64,000 nt of DNA from PWQG01 sp040882255 (GTDB lineage: Bacteria > Pseudomonadota > Gammaproteobacteria > Pseudomonadales > Pseudohongiellaceae). This document shows, in pieces, positions 55,833 through 63,840 of the stretch; within the stretch, counting starts at the first letter, position 1; every line of letters begins with the position of its first letter. The stretch lies in assembly GCA_040882255.1 (NCBI GenBank), contig JBBEBP010000014.1, positions 58,741 through 122,740 of the forward strand, in the 5' to 3' direction. A program made the translations under genes and the position numbers. Under the pieces are notes generated by a model, which was not told the origin of the DNA, ran no database searches, and saw only the letters and a list, made by a program, of their open reading frames with translations.

Positions 55833-56603
55833 TCAAGGAAGCGCTGCTTGATCAGAGCTTCCTTTCACCGGGAAATCAAAAAACTGATCAGTATGGGGCT
55901 CATCGCGCAGGGTGTAGTGCCACCACTCCCGGGGGTAGTTCTCAAAACCGGCATCCTCCATCAACTCCCGCAGCAGATGCCGGTTGGCGAGCGCTGCCTG
56001 TCCGACTGCCGGATTGTCGGTATGTGACAGCGCATCAAAACAATCATAGCCAGTGCCCATGTCAATGCTGTTGTCCGGAAAACGTGCCCTTACATCACCA
56101 CGGCAATCCCGGGGCCCAAAGGGATCCACCTCTGGCTGACTGGTACCTGTTGGCACCAGCGTCAGATCAACGGTACTGCCCCGGCTGTGTCCGGAGCGCT
56201 CAGCGATATACCCCTGCGAAAACAATTCATCCTTCGGCACCTCGGGATACATGGACGCTTTCATCACATCATCAGGATCGGCGGCCCAGCGCACAAAATC
56301 ATCCACTGCACGCTGCGGCCTGAAGCAGTCATAGACCTTCAGGGACAAACCCCTCTCAACAGCGTTGCGCTGCACGTCCAGCAGTGCCATGGCGGCCGGC
56401 GTGGTGAGGATACAGGCCGGGCCTTCATAGCCCGCCACCGGTCGTCCCAGAAAGTTGTTGCTGCCAACGTAACGGATATCCAACTCGATTGACGGATCAA
56501 TATCCGCAATGGAAGTGAAACCTGCAGGCGGATATTCCGCATTACCGGTACAGGACAGCAGAAGCCCTGATAAAACAATCGTTGTGTACATTCTTGATGT
56601 CAT
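55833..56603 (-). CDS. D-alanyl-D-alanine dipeptidase (VanX/M15D)
   Basis: 256 residues. Likely lipoprotein (LLLSC after a hydrophobic stretch). The zinc-site motif SGHSRGSTVDLTL (SxHxxGxxxD) and the C-terminal EWWH, together with RYVGSNNFLGR and YDCFRPQ, are all present. It hydrolyses D-Ala-D-Ala in the periplasm, for peptidoglycan recycling rather than vancomycin resistance. GGAG is 11 bases ahead of the chosen ATG; ATG at 56591 is an alternative. Confidence 0.9.
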   Translation of the reverse strand: MTSRMYTTIVLSGLLLSCTGNAEYPPAGFTSIADIDPSIELDIRYVGSNNFLGRPVAGYEGPACILTTPAAMALLDVQRNAVERGLSLKVYDCFRPQRAVDDFVRWAADPDDVMKASMYPEVPKDELFSQGYIAERSGHSRGSTVDLTLVPTGTSQPEVDPFGPRDCRGDVRARFPDNSIDMGTGYDCFDALSHTDNPAVGQAALANRHLLRELMEDAGFENYPREWWHYTLRDEPHTDQFFDFPVKGSSDQAALP

Positions 56604-56701
56604 CAAACAAGGCTCCCCGTTCCTGTCGATGTGTAATCTTACGTCGCCGCCCACGATGGGGATATACTTGTAGCACCTTTACCATAATGAGAACAACAGC
56701 G

Positions 56702-57991
56702 ATGCGTGTTTACAGATTTACTCAATTACTCGTTCTTGCCCTTTTCCTGCAAACCGCCCAGGTCTCCGTGGCGGCCGAATTTCCCGGCGCCCGCCCGAGT
56801 CGACTCGGGCTATCGGCAGAACGCCTGGAGAATCTCGATGCAGTAATGAAATCCTACGTCGAGGCGGGCCAAATCGCTGGGCAGGTCATCCTCGTGCTGC
56901 GTAATGGTCGTATTGCCTATTCCGCCGCCAATGGCATGCGCGACATCGATGCCGACGCACCCATGACCGAGGACACTCTGTTCCGTATCGCCTCGCAGAC
57001 CAAGGCCATTGTCAGCGCCGGCATAATGGTGCTGCACGAACGCGGCGAACTGAATATCGCCGACCCTCTGAGCCGCTACATTCCCGAATGGGCGGATGCT
57101 CAGGTGGCGGTGACCGACGGCGGCGACCACACGTTGGAGCCTGTGCGCACCCCCATCACCCTGCGCCATCTGCTGACCCATACCAGCGGCATCAGCTATG
57201 GCGTCTTCGGCGAGTCCGGACCGGCAGCGTCGGAATGGGAGGCGAGCGGCTTTCGCGGCTGGTACCTGGCCGACCAGACCGTTCCCGTGCATGAGAGCGC
57301 GGCGCGCATGGCATCCCTGCCGCTACATGCGCACCCCGGCGAGAGGTGGCTGTACGGATACAACACGGATATCCTGGGCGCCGTCATAGAGACCGTGACC
57401 GGAAACGACCTGGCCACGTTCATCCGGAATGAGATACTGGACCCACTGGATATGCGTGACACGCACTTCTTTGTCCCCCCGGAAAAGGCCGACCGTCTGG
57501 CAACGGTCTACTGGATCGAGGACGATGGCAGCCTCAGCGAAGGTCCTGCCGGTCCCGGCATGTACACCCAGGGGGAATACATCCAGGGACAGGGCCCTGA
57601 TGTCAGCTTCTCCGGCGGCGCCGGCCTGGTTTCCACAGCTCGCGATTACGCCCGATTCCTGCAGATGATGCTGAACGAGGGGGAACTGGATGGCGCCCGC
57701 ATCCTGTCACCCAAGACCGTGGAACTGATGACCAGCAATCATCTGAATGACATTCCCTTTCGGTCCGGGCAGGGTTTCGGCCTCGGTTTCTCAATAGTCA
57801 CTGATCTCGGGGCACGCGGTTCCCTGGGTTCCAAAGGTGAATTCGGCTGGGGCGGCGCCTATCACTCCACCTACTGGGTGGACCCGGTAGAGGATCTCGT
57901 CGTGGTGTACCTGACCCAGTTGGGTCCCGGTGTCGAACTGGATGATTACAGCAGACTGCGCAGCGGCATCTACTCGGCGATCGTGGAATAG
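56702..57991 (+). CDS. Exported serine hydrolase, class C beta-lactamase family
   Basis: 429 residues with signal peptide (LLVLALFLQTAQVSVAA). SxxK is IASQTKAI (about 100), YxN is YGYNTD (about 218) and a GWGGAYHSTYW stretch stands in the HxG-like position (about 385). Homologues are esterases or D-aminopeptidases as well as AmpC, so antibiotic hydrolysis cannot be claimed. ATG at 56687 is an alternative start. Confidence 0.88.
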   Translation: MRVYRFTQLLVLALFLQTAQVSVAAEFPGARPSRLGLSAERLENLDAVMKSYVEAGQIAGQVILVLRNGRIAYSAANGMRDIDADAPMTEDTLFRIASQTKAIVSAGIMVLHERGELNIADPLSRYIPEWADAQVAVTDGGDHTLEPVRTPITLRHLLTHTSGISYGVFGESGPAASEWEASGFRGWYLADQTVPVHESAARMASLPLHAHPGERWLYGYNTDILGAVIETVTGNDLATFIRNEILDPLDMRDTHFFVPPEKADRLATVYWIEDDGSLSEGPAGPGMYTQGEYIQGQGPDVSFSGGAGLVSTARDYARFLQMMLNEGELDGARILSPKTVELMTSNHLNDIPFRSGQGFGLGFSIVTDLGARGSLGSKGEFGWGGAYHSTYWVDPVEDLVVVYLTQLGPGVELDDYSRLRSGIYSAIVE

Positions 57992-58046
57992 TAGTTGCCC
58001 GCGCACTGGTGCCCATGGAAACCATGGCATGCGAGCGCGCTACCCG

Positions 58047-58100
58047 ATGCCCAGGCAGCGGCACTGATTCTGATGGTCCGTCAGTATCCTGATACGCTCG
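58047..58100 (+). repeat. 54-bp duplicated junction sequence, copy A
   Basis: ATGCCCAGGCAGCGGCACTG...GATACGCTCG matches 61248-61301 with two or three differences. Here it joins to the broken 5' end of the ATP-binding regulator; there it is flanked by an amidohydrolase fragment. It reads AAALILMVRQYPDTL, possibly the tail of a lost gene. Confidence 0.7.
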
Positions 58101-58103
58101 CTT

Positions 58104-59094
58104 CAACCGTCGCTACGAGGAAGGCAACGAACACGCCGGACTAACCCTGGAACAGTTGTTGCAAAACCTGGGCCTGGGCGACGGCCGGGAATTGAACCTG
58201 GCGGGTCTGATGTTGTTCGGCCGCAACCTGCAGCGCTGGCGTCCGGCTTTCGAGATCAAGGCCGTGGCCTTTCCCGGAACGGTGCTGCACGATACCCGCT
58301 ACCTGGACAGTGAGGACATCAAGGGCTCCCTGCTGGAGCAGTTCCGCGGCGCTTTTGCCTTCATCAAGCGCAATCTGCATAAAGTGCAACACGGGCGGAG
58401 TTTCAACACCCTGGGCGAACTGGAGGTTCCCGAGCTCGCACTGGAAGAACTGCTGGTCAATGCCCTGATCCACCGGGATTACTTCACCAGTGCCTCCATA
58501 CGTCTGATGGTATTTGCCGACCGGGTGGAGATCGTCAGCCCCGGTCACCTGCCGGACAGCCTCAGTCCGGACGAGATCCGACAGGGCAAAACGGTGCGGC
58601 GCAACCCGACCCTCACCGAACACGCCAGCCAGATCCTGCCGTATCGCGGCATGGGAAGCGGCATCCCCAGAGCCCTCGAAGCCTGGCCCCGGATCGATCT
58701 GGTGGATGACCCGGCGGGCAACCAGTTCAGTGCGGTGGTCTGGCGGCCGGAGGCGGAGTGGGGCGTTACCGGGGAAGTCACCCCGCAAGTCACCCCGCAA
58801 GTCACCCCGGAAGTCACCCCGGAAGTCACCCCGGAAGTCACCCCGGAAGTCACCCCGGAAGTCACCCCGGAAGTGAAACGGTTGCTGGGCGTCCTTGACG
58901 GAGAACGCAGCCGTACTGAGCTGATGGAGCTGTTGGGCTTGAAGGACGTCGAACATTTTCGGAAGGCGTACCTTCTGCCTTCTCTCGAGGTCGGACTGAT
59001 TGAGCGGACCATTCCGGATAAACCACGAAGTCGATTGCAAAGGTACCGTCTGACGGCGGCAGGGAAGGCTCGAGCGCAGCCGAGTTCGGAGTAG
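58104..59094 (+). pseudogene. ATP-binding transcriptional regulator (AlbA_2/RecG-like), N-terminus missing
   Basis: Open from about 58104 (RYEEGNEHAGLTLEQLL) with the first ATG at 58156. The family HATPase-like core is present (ELALEELLVNALIHRDYFTSASIRLMVFADRVEIVSPGHLPD, NPTLTEHASQILPYRGMGSGI), then a VTPE repeat, then a winged-helix tail (ERSRTELMELLGLKDVEHFRKAYL..RYRLTAAGK). The Schlafen-like AlbA_2 domain of about 150-200 residues before it is absent. It may still be expressed from ATG 58156, so it could be a shortened functional gene. Confidence 0.75.
58777..58872 (+). repeat. 12-bp in-frame tandem repeat (VTPQ/VTPE) x8
   Basis: Eight units of GTCACCCCG(C/G)AA: two encode VTPQ and six VTPE. 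It connects the ATPase core to the winged helix. Perfect units of 12 bp are prone to slippage, which keeps the frame and changes linker length. Confidence 0.9.
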
Positions 59095-59270
59095 GCAGGC
59101 AATAATAGCCCAGGATAGTTTGATGGGGCAGCTGTTGCAGAAGATGCAACAGCTGACTGCTACCGGTCTCCAGAACGTGCTGGCAGGAAGCAGCGTAAGG
59201 CAACTCTCCGGAATTTCCGGATGGTTCACCAGAGAGGTAACCGCCCAACAGCTCGAGCTACCAGAGTACG

Positions 59271-59360
59271 GCCCTTGCTTCTATGATCACCAATAACAAC
59301 CCCCCCCCCCCCCCACGCCTCTCAACGATGCGCACCCTGGGGGGTTACTTTTTTCAGGGG
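59271..59360 (+). terminator. Duplicated terminator-like hairpin with C15 tract
   Basis: A run of 15 C (59300-59314) can pair with GGGGGG at 59339-59344, followed by TTACTTTTTT. Nearly the same 85 bp occurs at 62004-62087. The rest of 59095-59544 (450 bp) shows no gene. Confidence 0.6.
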
Positions 59361-59544
59361 CAGTGGAATGCGATTTAACAACCCCCCTTATCGCATGATG
59401 CCCACATTCGCTGCCGCGAGCATAAGGTTGTCAGTTGACAACCAGTATCGGCATCCCCATACTGAAGACAAGGAATGAGTCATCCATCACATCCGATGTT
59501 CCACTCATCAACGCCGGGGCAAGGTGGAACCAGAGGATTGAGTT

Positions 59545-60069
59545 ATGGAATACATTTTTACTCTGAAATACCAATTGGCTGATGGCGACAATGATCCGGA
59601 AGCGCTGGTGGAGCGCCTGGGCGCTGCCGGCTGTGATGACGCTCTCGTGGGAGTGGGGCAGCCCGGTCGTCTGGCGTTGGAATTCTCACGGGAGGCGGAC
59701 AGTGCCGAGGAGGCGATTCACACCGCTCTGGCCGATGTCAAAAGTGCTGTACTCTCAGCTCGCCTGATCGAGGTCTCGCCGGATCTGGTTGGCTTGACGG
59801 ATGTGGCGGACATCGTGGGCGTTTCCCGCCAGGCAATGCGGAAGCTGATGCTTGCCCATCGGGCGACATTTCCCATGCCAGTCCACGAAGGCAGTGCCTC
59901 GATCTGGCATCTGGCGGAGGTGCTTGACTGGCTTGAGAGGCGAGGTGGTTACCAGATTGACGCGGGAATAGTGGAAACCGCGAGAGTCGCGCTGGCGGTG
60001 AATCTTGCCAAGGAGACGGTGCGTCATCCGGTGAGCGGTCAAGGGGATATGGAGCGGCTGACCGCGTAG
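59545..60069 (+). CDS. Helix-turn-helix protein of unknown role
   Basis: 174 residues. N-terminal half (MEYIFTLKYQLADGDNDPEALVERLGAAGCDDALVG) is a small alpha/beta domain; residues 88-115 (LVGLTDVADIVGVSRQAMRKLM) look like a MerR/XRE-like HTH, with WHLAEVLDWLERR following. It precedes a convergent toxin-antitoxin pair and may be a regulator or antitoxin partner. GAGGATTG lies 6-7 bases before the ATG. A gutted copy is at 52430. Confidence 0.7.
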   Translation: MEYIFTLKYQLADGDNDPEALVERLGAAGCDDALVGVGQPGRLALEFSREADSAEEAIHTALADVKSAVLSARLIEVSPDLVGLTDVADIVGVSRQAMRKLMLAHRATFPMPVHEGSASIWHLAEVLDWLERRGGYQIDAGIVETARVALAVNLAKETVRHPVSGQGDMERLTA

Positions 60070-60098
60070 CCCGGGCCAGCCTGCGACAACCGGACTGG

Positions 60099-60410
60099 TT
60101 ACCGAGTGACCCTGTCGTGCCAGTAGCCCGGCTTTCTGGAATGATGGGCGAGGGCGATAACGGTAATGATCCGGCGATTGCCAACAGTGACAAGGGAGAA
60201 AGGAAAGCTCTGGAGGATTAATCGTTTAGCGCCAAGTCTGGCCGCTTCGCCGAGTAGCGGTACAAGAGGCGGGTTCGGTTCTCCGAGCTTTGCTGTCGCT
60301 TGCTCGAAGGCATCGATGAGTTGTTCACCAAGCCCGGGTATTTCCCGTTCATACCAGGCGGCGGCTTCCATCAATTCTTCGGTAGCTTCCGTGCTAACCT
60401 TCACCTGCAA
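60099..60410 (-). CDS. RelE/ParE-family toxin
   Basis: 103 residues: VKVSTEATEELMEAAAWYEREIPGLGEQLIDAFEQATAKL and the C-terminal RIITVIALAHHSRKPGYWHDR are the ParE/RelE fold. TTG start two bases after the antitoxin stop, six bases after GGAG. Type II toxin acting on ribosome or gyrase; which one is not decidable here. Confidence 0.85.
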   Translation of the reverse strand: MQVKVSTEATEELMEAAAWYEREIPGLGEQLIDAFEQATAKLGEPNPPLVPLLGEAARLGAKRLILQSFPFSLVTVGNRRIITVIALAHHSRKPGYWHDRVTR

Positions 60411-60412
60411 AA

Positions 60413-60649
60413 TCAGCTCCTTATTCGGCTCCTGGCGCGCGCAAGCGCTTCGTCCACATCCAGAAGTTCGGTCTTGCCGCTTTCAATGTCATGGATTCGC
60501 CGGCAAATCTCGGCATCCCAGGCTTCGGCTGCACTGGTATCAGCCGGGCCGTCCAGGCTGGCCACCAGATCTCGAGCCAGTTTGGCTCGCTCCCTCTCGG
60601 GCAGGGTCATTGCTGCGTTTGTGATGGCTTCGGTCTGCACTGTACTCAT
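60413..60649 (-). CDS. Addiction-module antitoxin (TIGR02574-type)
   Basis: 78 residues: ITNAAMTLPERERAKLARDLVASLDG, then AEAWDAEICRRIHDIESGKTELLDVDEALARAR, the usual antitoxin pattern for RelE/ParE pairs. Start chosen at MSTVQTEA. It precedes the toxin gene by two bases and is presumably made first to neutralise it. Confidence 0.85.
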   Translation of the reverse strand: MSTVQTEAITNAAMTLPERERAKLARDLVASLDGPADTSAAEAWDAEICRRIHDIESGKTELLDVDEALARARSRIRS

Positions 60650-60779
60650 CGAATCATCCAGAACTTGCGAAAGGGTGTTGGTCAGATACTGCAGCAAAAT
60701 ATGCCCCGGGACAAGGCGGCTGAATCCGGGTCGCAACCTGCCGGACAGCCGGGCCTCAAGGTGCTTTCGATCACGGCGA

Positions 60780-61082
60780 CTATTGTACGTGGGTCAATTC
60801 CACCGCTTCTCGAGTGACCTGGTCTCGAATGTACTGATTGAGCTCGTGTTCCGGAATCAGGTCCACTTTGCGGCCCAGAAGCTCTGACAAGTCATTGGTG
60901 AGCGGAATCCTCTGGGCAAACATGTCGTAGCCGTGCGGTAGCTCCACCAGAAAGTCCACATCACTGTCTTCCCGCTCCTCGCGCCGAGCGACGGAGCCGA
61001 AAACGCGCACATGCCTGGCTCCGTACCGGCCGGCGAGCGCGGTTATCGCTGGTTTCTGGTCGTGCAGCTCATCGAGCAACAT
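60780..61082 (-). CDS. MNT-type nucleotidyltransferase (MntA-like antitoxin)
   Basis: 100 residues: HVRVFGSVARREEREDSDVDFLVELP holds the GSx10DxD metal-binding motif of minimal nucleotidyltransferases. Such proteins usually pair with a HEPN toxin and AMPylate it. No HEPN gene is seen beside it, so it may be an orphan. Start chosen at MLLDELHD. Confidence 0.85.
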   Translation of the reverse strand: MLLDELHDQKPAITALAGRYGARHVRVFGSVARREEREDSDVDFLVELPHGYDMFAQRIPLTNDLSELLGRKVDLIPEHELNQYIRDQVTREAVELTHVQ

Positions 61083-61163
61083 ACGGTAACTCCCCGGAAA
61101 TCGCATTTATTATAGCAATTACTCTGTTCCAGTGCAGATAACCTCACTCGCCGTGCGGGGCTT

Positions 61164-61257
61164 CCCCGGCTCCAGCACACGGAGATCGGACTGGTTCAGC
61201 GCGGCGGACGCCGCAACGGTGGCGGCGACCAGGCCTGCATCGGGCTCATGCCCAGGC
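61164..61257 (-). pseudogene. Duplicated amidohydrolase fragment
   Basis: Matches 63372-63466 (LNQSDLGVLEPG..AALVAATG..LGMSPMQ region) with about 90 percent identity by eye. It is followed immediately by the 54-bp junction sequence, with which it shares ATGCCCAGGC. Confidence 0.75.
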
Positions 61258-61301
61258 AGCGGCACTGATTCTTATGGTCCGTCAGTACCCTGATACGCTC
61301 G
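61248..61301 (+). repeat. 54-bp duplicated junction sequence, copy B
   Basis: See copy A at 58047. In this copy the reading frame AAALILMVRQYPDTLEKLHSLTN continues to a stop at about 61335. The stretch 61302-61480 shows nothing else. Confidence 0.7.
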
Positions 61302-61483
61302 AGAAGTTGCACTCGTTAACCAATAGCGCAGCATGAACACGCCAGCCAGATCCTGCCGTGCCTGAAGCGCAATTGGACAGCGTTTGGCTGCGCAACTACC
61401 GAGAATTCCTCGGTAGTCCGCCAGGACCCTTGCTCCAGCAGACCCGGATAGCACCTGCCCGATCAAGAGATGTCGATGAAATA

Positions 61484-61499
61484 TATATAAACTTATATA
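61484..61499. promoter_or_regulatory. Palindromic operator of the higBA-like operon
   Basis: TATATAA-AC-TTATATA is a perfect dyad ten bases before the toxin-remnant ATG, the kind of site bound by HigA-type antitoxins. Confidence 0.6.
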
Positions 61500-61508
61500 A
61501 TTCCTGGT

Positions 61509-61631
61509 ATGAAGAATCTCCAGTTCACAGGGACGAGTCTGGGCGATTTGAAGGCCTTTCCCGCCGGAGCGCGGCAGCGTTACAAAGAGGTACAGGCGCG
61601 TGAATCAGCGAGAAAAAAGCAAGACCGGTAA
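61509..61631 (+). pseudogene. Internally deleted HigB toxin, 40-codon ORF
   Basis: Begins with the HigB/Gp49 N-terminus (MKNLQFTGTSLGDLKAFPAGAR) and goes directly into the family C-terminal tail (QRYKEVQARESARKKQDR), in frame. About 60-70 central residues with the catalytic core are missing. GCGCGG at the join may be the microhomology. It still overlaps the antitoxin gene in the normal way. Confidence 0.75.
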
Positions 61632-61884
61632 TGTTTTCCTGGAGCTGGGCTTTGACCCCGAGGAAGCCGCCGTGCTGGAGATGCGGGCCACTTTGATGAG
61701 TGATCTGCGGACCTGTATCGAGAATGAGAAGTGGACACAGAACGAAGCGGCGGAGCGTCTGGGTATTGCGCAGTCCAGGGTCTCCGATCTGGTGCGCGGC
61801 AAGTGGGAGAAGTTCAGCCTGGAGATGCTGATTATCTTGGAGTCCAGGCTTGGCAGAAAGGTGAAGGTCGAGTTCGCTGCGTAG
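61600..61884 (+). CDS. HigA-family (XRE) antitoxin
   Basis: 94 residues. HTH about 48-80: WTQNEAAERLGIAQSRVSDLVRGKWEKFSLEMLIILESRLGRKVKVEF, the HigA2/XRE pattern. GTG start inside the toxin frame (32-base overlap). Since its toxin is broken it probably acts only as a repressor. Confidence 0.88.
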   Translation: MNQREKSKTGNVFLELGFDPEEAAVLEMRATLMSDLRTCIENEKWTQNEAAERLGIAQSRVSDLVRGKWEKFSLEMLIILESRLGRKVKVEFAA

Positions 61885-62003
61885 ATCTGTTCCAGACTCG
61901 TGGCGAGTGCGGCGTCACGTGCCGGATCCGGCTGGCGAGAGGTCCGCGACAAGCTCAATGCCTTGCCGGTTGAGCTGAAGGGGTCCAAGCCTTCTCAGAT
62001 ACG

Positions 62004-62087
62004 GGCCTTGCCTCTATAATCACCAATAACAACACCCCCCACGCCCCTCAACGATGCGCACCCTGGGGGGGTTACTTTTTTGCGGGG
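62004..62087 (+). terminator. Duplicated terminator-like hairpin, second copy
   Basis: CCCCCC (62035-62040) pairs with GGGGGGG (62065-62071), followed by TTACTTTTTT. Copy of 59271-59360 but with a short C run. The remainder of 61885-62332 shows no gene. Confidence 0.7.
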
Positions 62088-62332
62088 ATGAATAATCGTA
62101 GTTCGCCGTGGCACCTGCCAGACAGTCTGGCCTGATTGACCGGACAATCCTGTCGGCCACTATGCTATCGCGCTCGTGAATCCGGCGTATCCTGGAAGCA
62201 GTTCGGTTGGATGAAAATGGCTTGTCAGTTGGCGATTGAGCATGCCGGCCTAGCGCATGTAACAGGGACATACATGACAAACAGTACAATAGACCTGATC
62301 CACTTCGTGCTGGCCCGGAGAAAGGTGACGAC

Positions 62333-63210
62333 ATGAGTGCGGGCGAGCTGATCCTCTACCGCAGTGAAGACGGCCGGGCGGAGATCCAGCTTCGAACCGA
62401 GGGCGACACCGTCTGGCTGACCCAGGCGGAGATGGCGGAGCTGTTCGATACCACTAAGCAGAACGTCAGCCTGCATATTCGTAATATACTGAAAGAAGGG
62501 GAAATATCAGAATCGGCAGTTGTCAAGGAAGACTTGACGACTGCCGCCGACGGCAAGAACTACCGGGTTAAATGGTTCAGCCTGCCCATGATTCTCGCCG
62601 TGGGTTACCGAGTACGCTCACCCCGTGGCACCCAGTTCCGTCAGTGGGCTACGGCTCACCTGGAGGAGTATCTGGTCAAAGGGTTCGTCATGGACGACGA
62701 ACGTTTGAAAGAGCCAGGTGGCTGGGACTACTTCGACGAGTTGCTGGCGCGCATCCGCGACATTCGCGCCTCGGAAAAGCGTTTCTACCAGAAGGTGCGC
62801 GACCTCTTCGCATTGTCCAGCGACTATCAGCCTGACGACCGCGACGCCCAACTTTTCTTCGCCGAGGTACAGAACAAGCTCCTCTATGCCGTCACAGGCC
62901 ATACAGCTGCGGAGATCGTAGTACACCGGGCCAAACCCGAAGAACCCAATATGGCTCTTACCAGCTGGAAGGGCGCGCGGGTGCGCAAGCAGGATGTGAC
63001 TATTGGCGCAATAATGTTGACCGGCTGCTGGAATTCAACGAGCGACCGATTCTGGATGATGTGGGAGCTATCAGTGCCGAACGTGCACGGGAGGTTGCCC
63101 ACCAGCGGTATGACCAGTTCGACACCCGGCGGCGCAGGAATGAAGCACTGAAGGCGGATGCGGAAGAACTACGTGAGCTCGAGGCGTTGGAAAAACAGCT
63201 CAAGAAGTAG
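62333..63210 (+). pseudogene. RhuM-family protein with out-of-frame internal deletion
   Basis: The first 225 residues are normal RhuM: EIQLRTEGDTVWLTQAEMAELFDTTKQNVSLHIRNIL, AVGYRVRSPRGTQFRQWATAHLEEYL, TAAEIVVHRAKPEEPNMALTSWKGARVRKQDVTI. At about 63008 the sequence jumps to the family C-terminus in another frame (WRNNVDRLLEFNERPILDD...EALEKQLKK, stop at 63210). The intervening ~50 residues are missing. As read, the product ends in an unrelated 45-residue tail at 63151. Confidence 0.8.
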
Positions 63211-63230
63211 GGCGCACCATTGAAAGCCGG

Positions 63231-63840
63231 TTATTGAAGAGCGCCGCGCAGCGCCCTCGCAATCCCCTCACGATCAACCTCCCGCCCGTTCAGATACACC
63301 GCTTCGATCCGCCGGGTATTGCGAATATCGGCCAGCGGGTCGGCGGAGAGCACGACGAAGCTGGCGCGGCGCCCCGGCTCCAGTACACCCAGATCGGACT
63401 GGTTCAGCGCGGCGGCCGCCGCACCGGTGGCGGCGACCAGCGCCTGCATCGGGCTCATGCCCAGGCGCACGAGGATCTCCAGCTCACGGTGTCCGGTATA
63501 GCCGAAAGGGTGGTCGGGCAGGGCGCCGGCGGAAGCTTGTCCTGGCTGCCTCCGCGGTCATCCACCCAGATCTTGATGAAGGGGATGTCCTTGCGCGCCA
63601 CCTCGCGCACCTGCCTGATCGCCGCCTCCGTGCTGTCGACACCGCGCAGGATGGTCATGCCGGTGCGCGCACTCACCTCGGAGGTCTGCTCCAGAAAGGC
63701 GTCGTTGGGGCCCTGCCCGGGCGGTCCCATGCCGGCCGCGAACAGGAAGCGCGCGGCCCCGGCCAGTGCGTCATCCCCGCCCGCTGCCACGGCGGCTGCC
63801 AAAATAGCCGAAGCCGATGTCGGCAAATCCATTCGGTTCC
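63231..63840 (-). pseudogene. Amidohydrolase with out-of-frame internal deletion
   Basis: The 5' part (63500-63830: AARFLFAAGMGPPGQGPN..IRQVREVARKDIPFIKIWVDDRGG) and the 3' part (63231-63500: DHPFGYTGHRELEILVRLGMSPMQALVAATGAAAAALNQSDLGVLEPGRRASFVVLSADPL) are both from an imidazolonepropionase-like amidohydrolase. They are joined near 63500 with a frame change and about 200 residues, including metal ligands, missing. The N-terminus is also unclear. A piece is copied at 61164-61257. 63841-64000 shows no gene. Confidence 0.75.

Noticed and set aside
55833..56603. Vancomycin resistance vanX
   Set aside because: No vanH/vanA or vanRS genes nearby; a chromosomal lipoprotein dipeptidase for peptidoglycan recycling is far more likely.
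56702..57991. Beta-lactam resistance gene
   Set aside because: SxxK and YxN define the wider class-C serine hydrolase family, which is mostly esterases and peptidases; nothing here shows beta-lactamase activity.
58777..58872. CRISPR-like tandem repeat
   Set aside because: The 12-bp units are contiguous, in frame and coding; there are no spacers.
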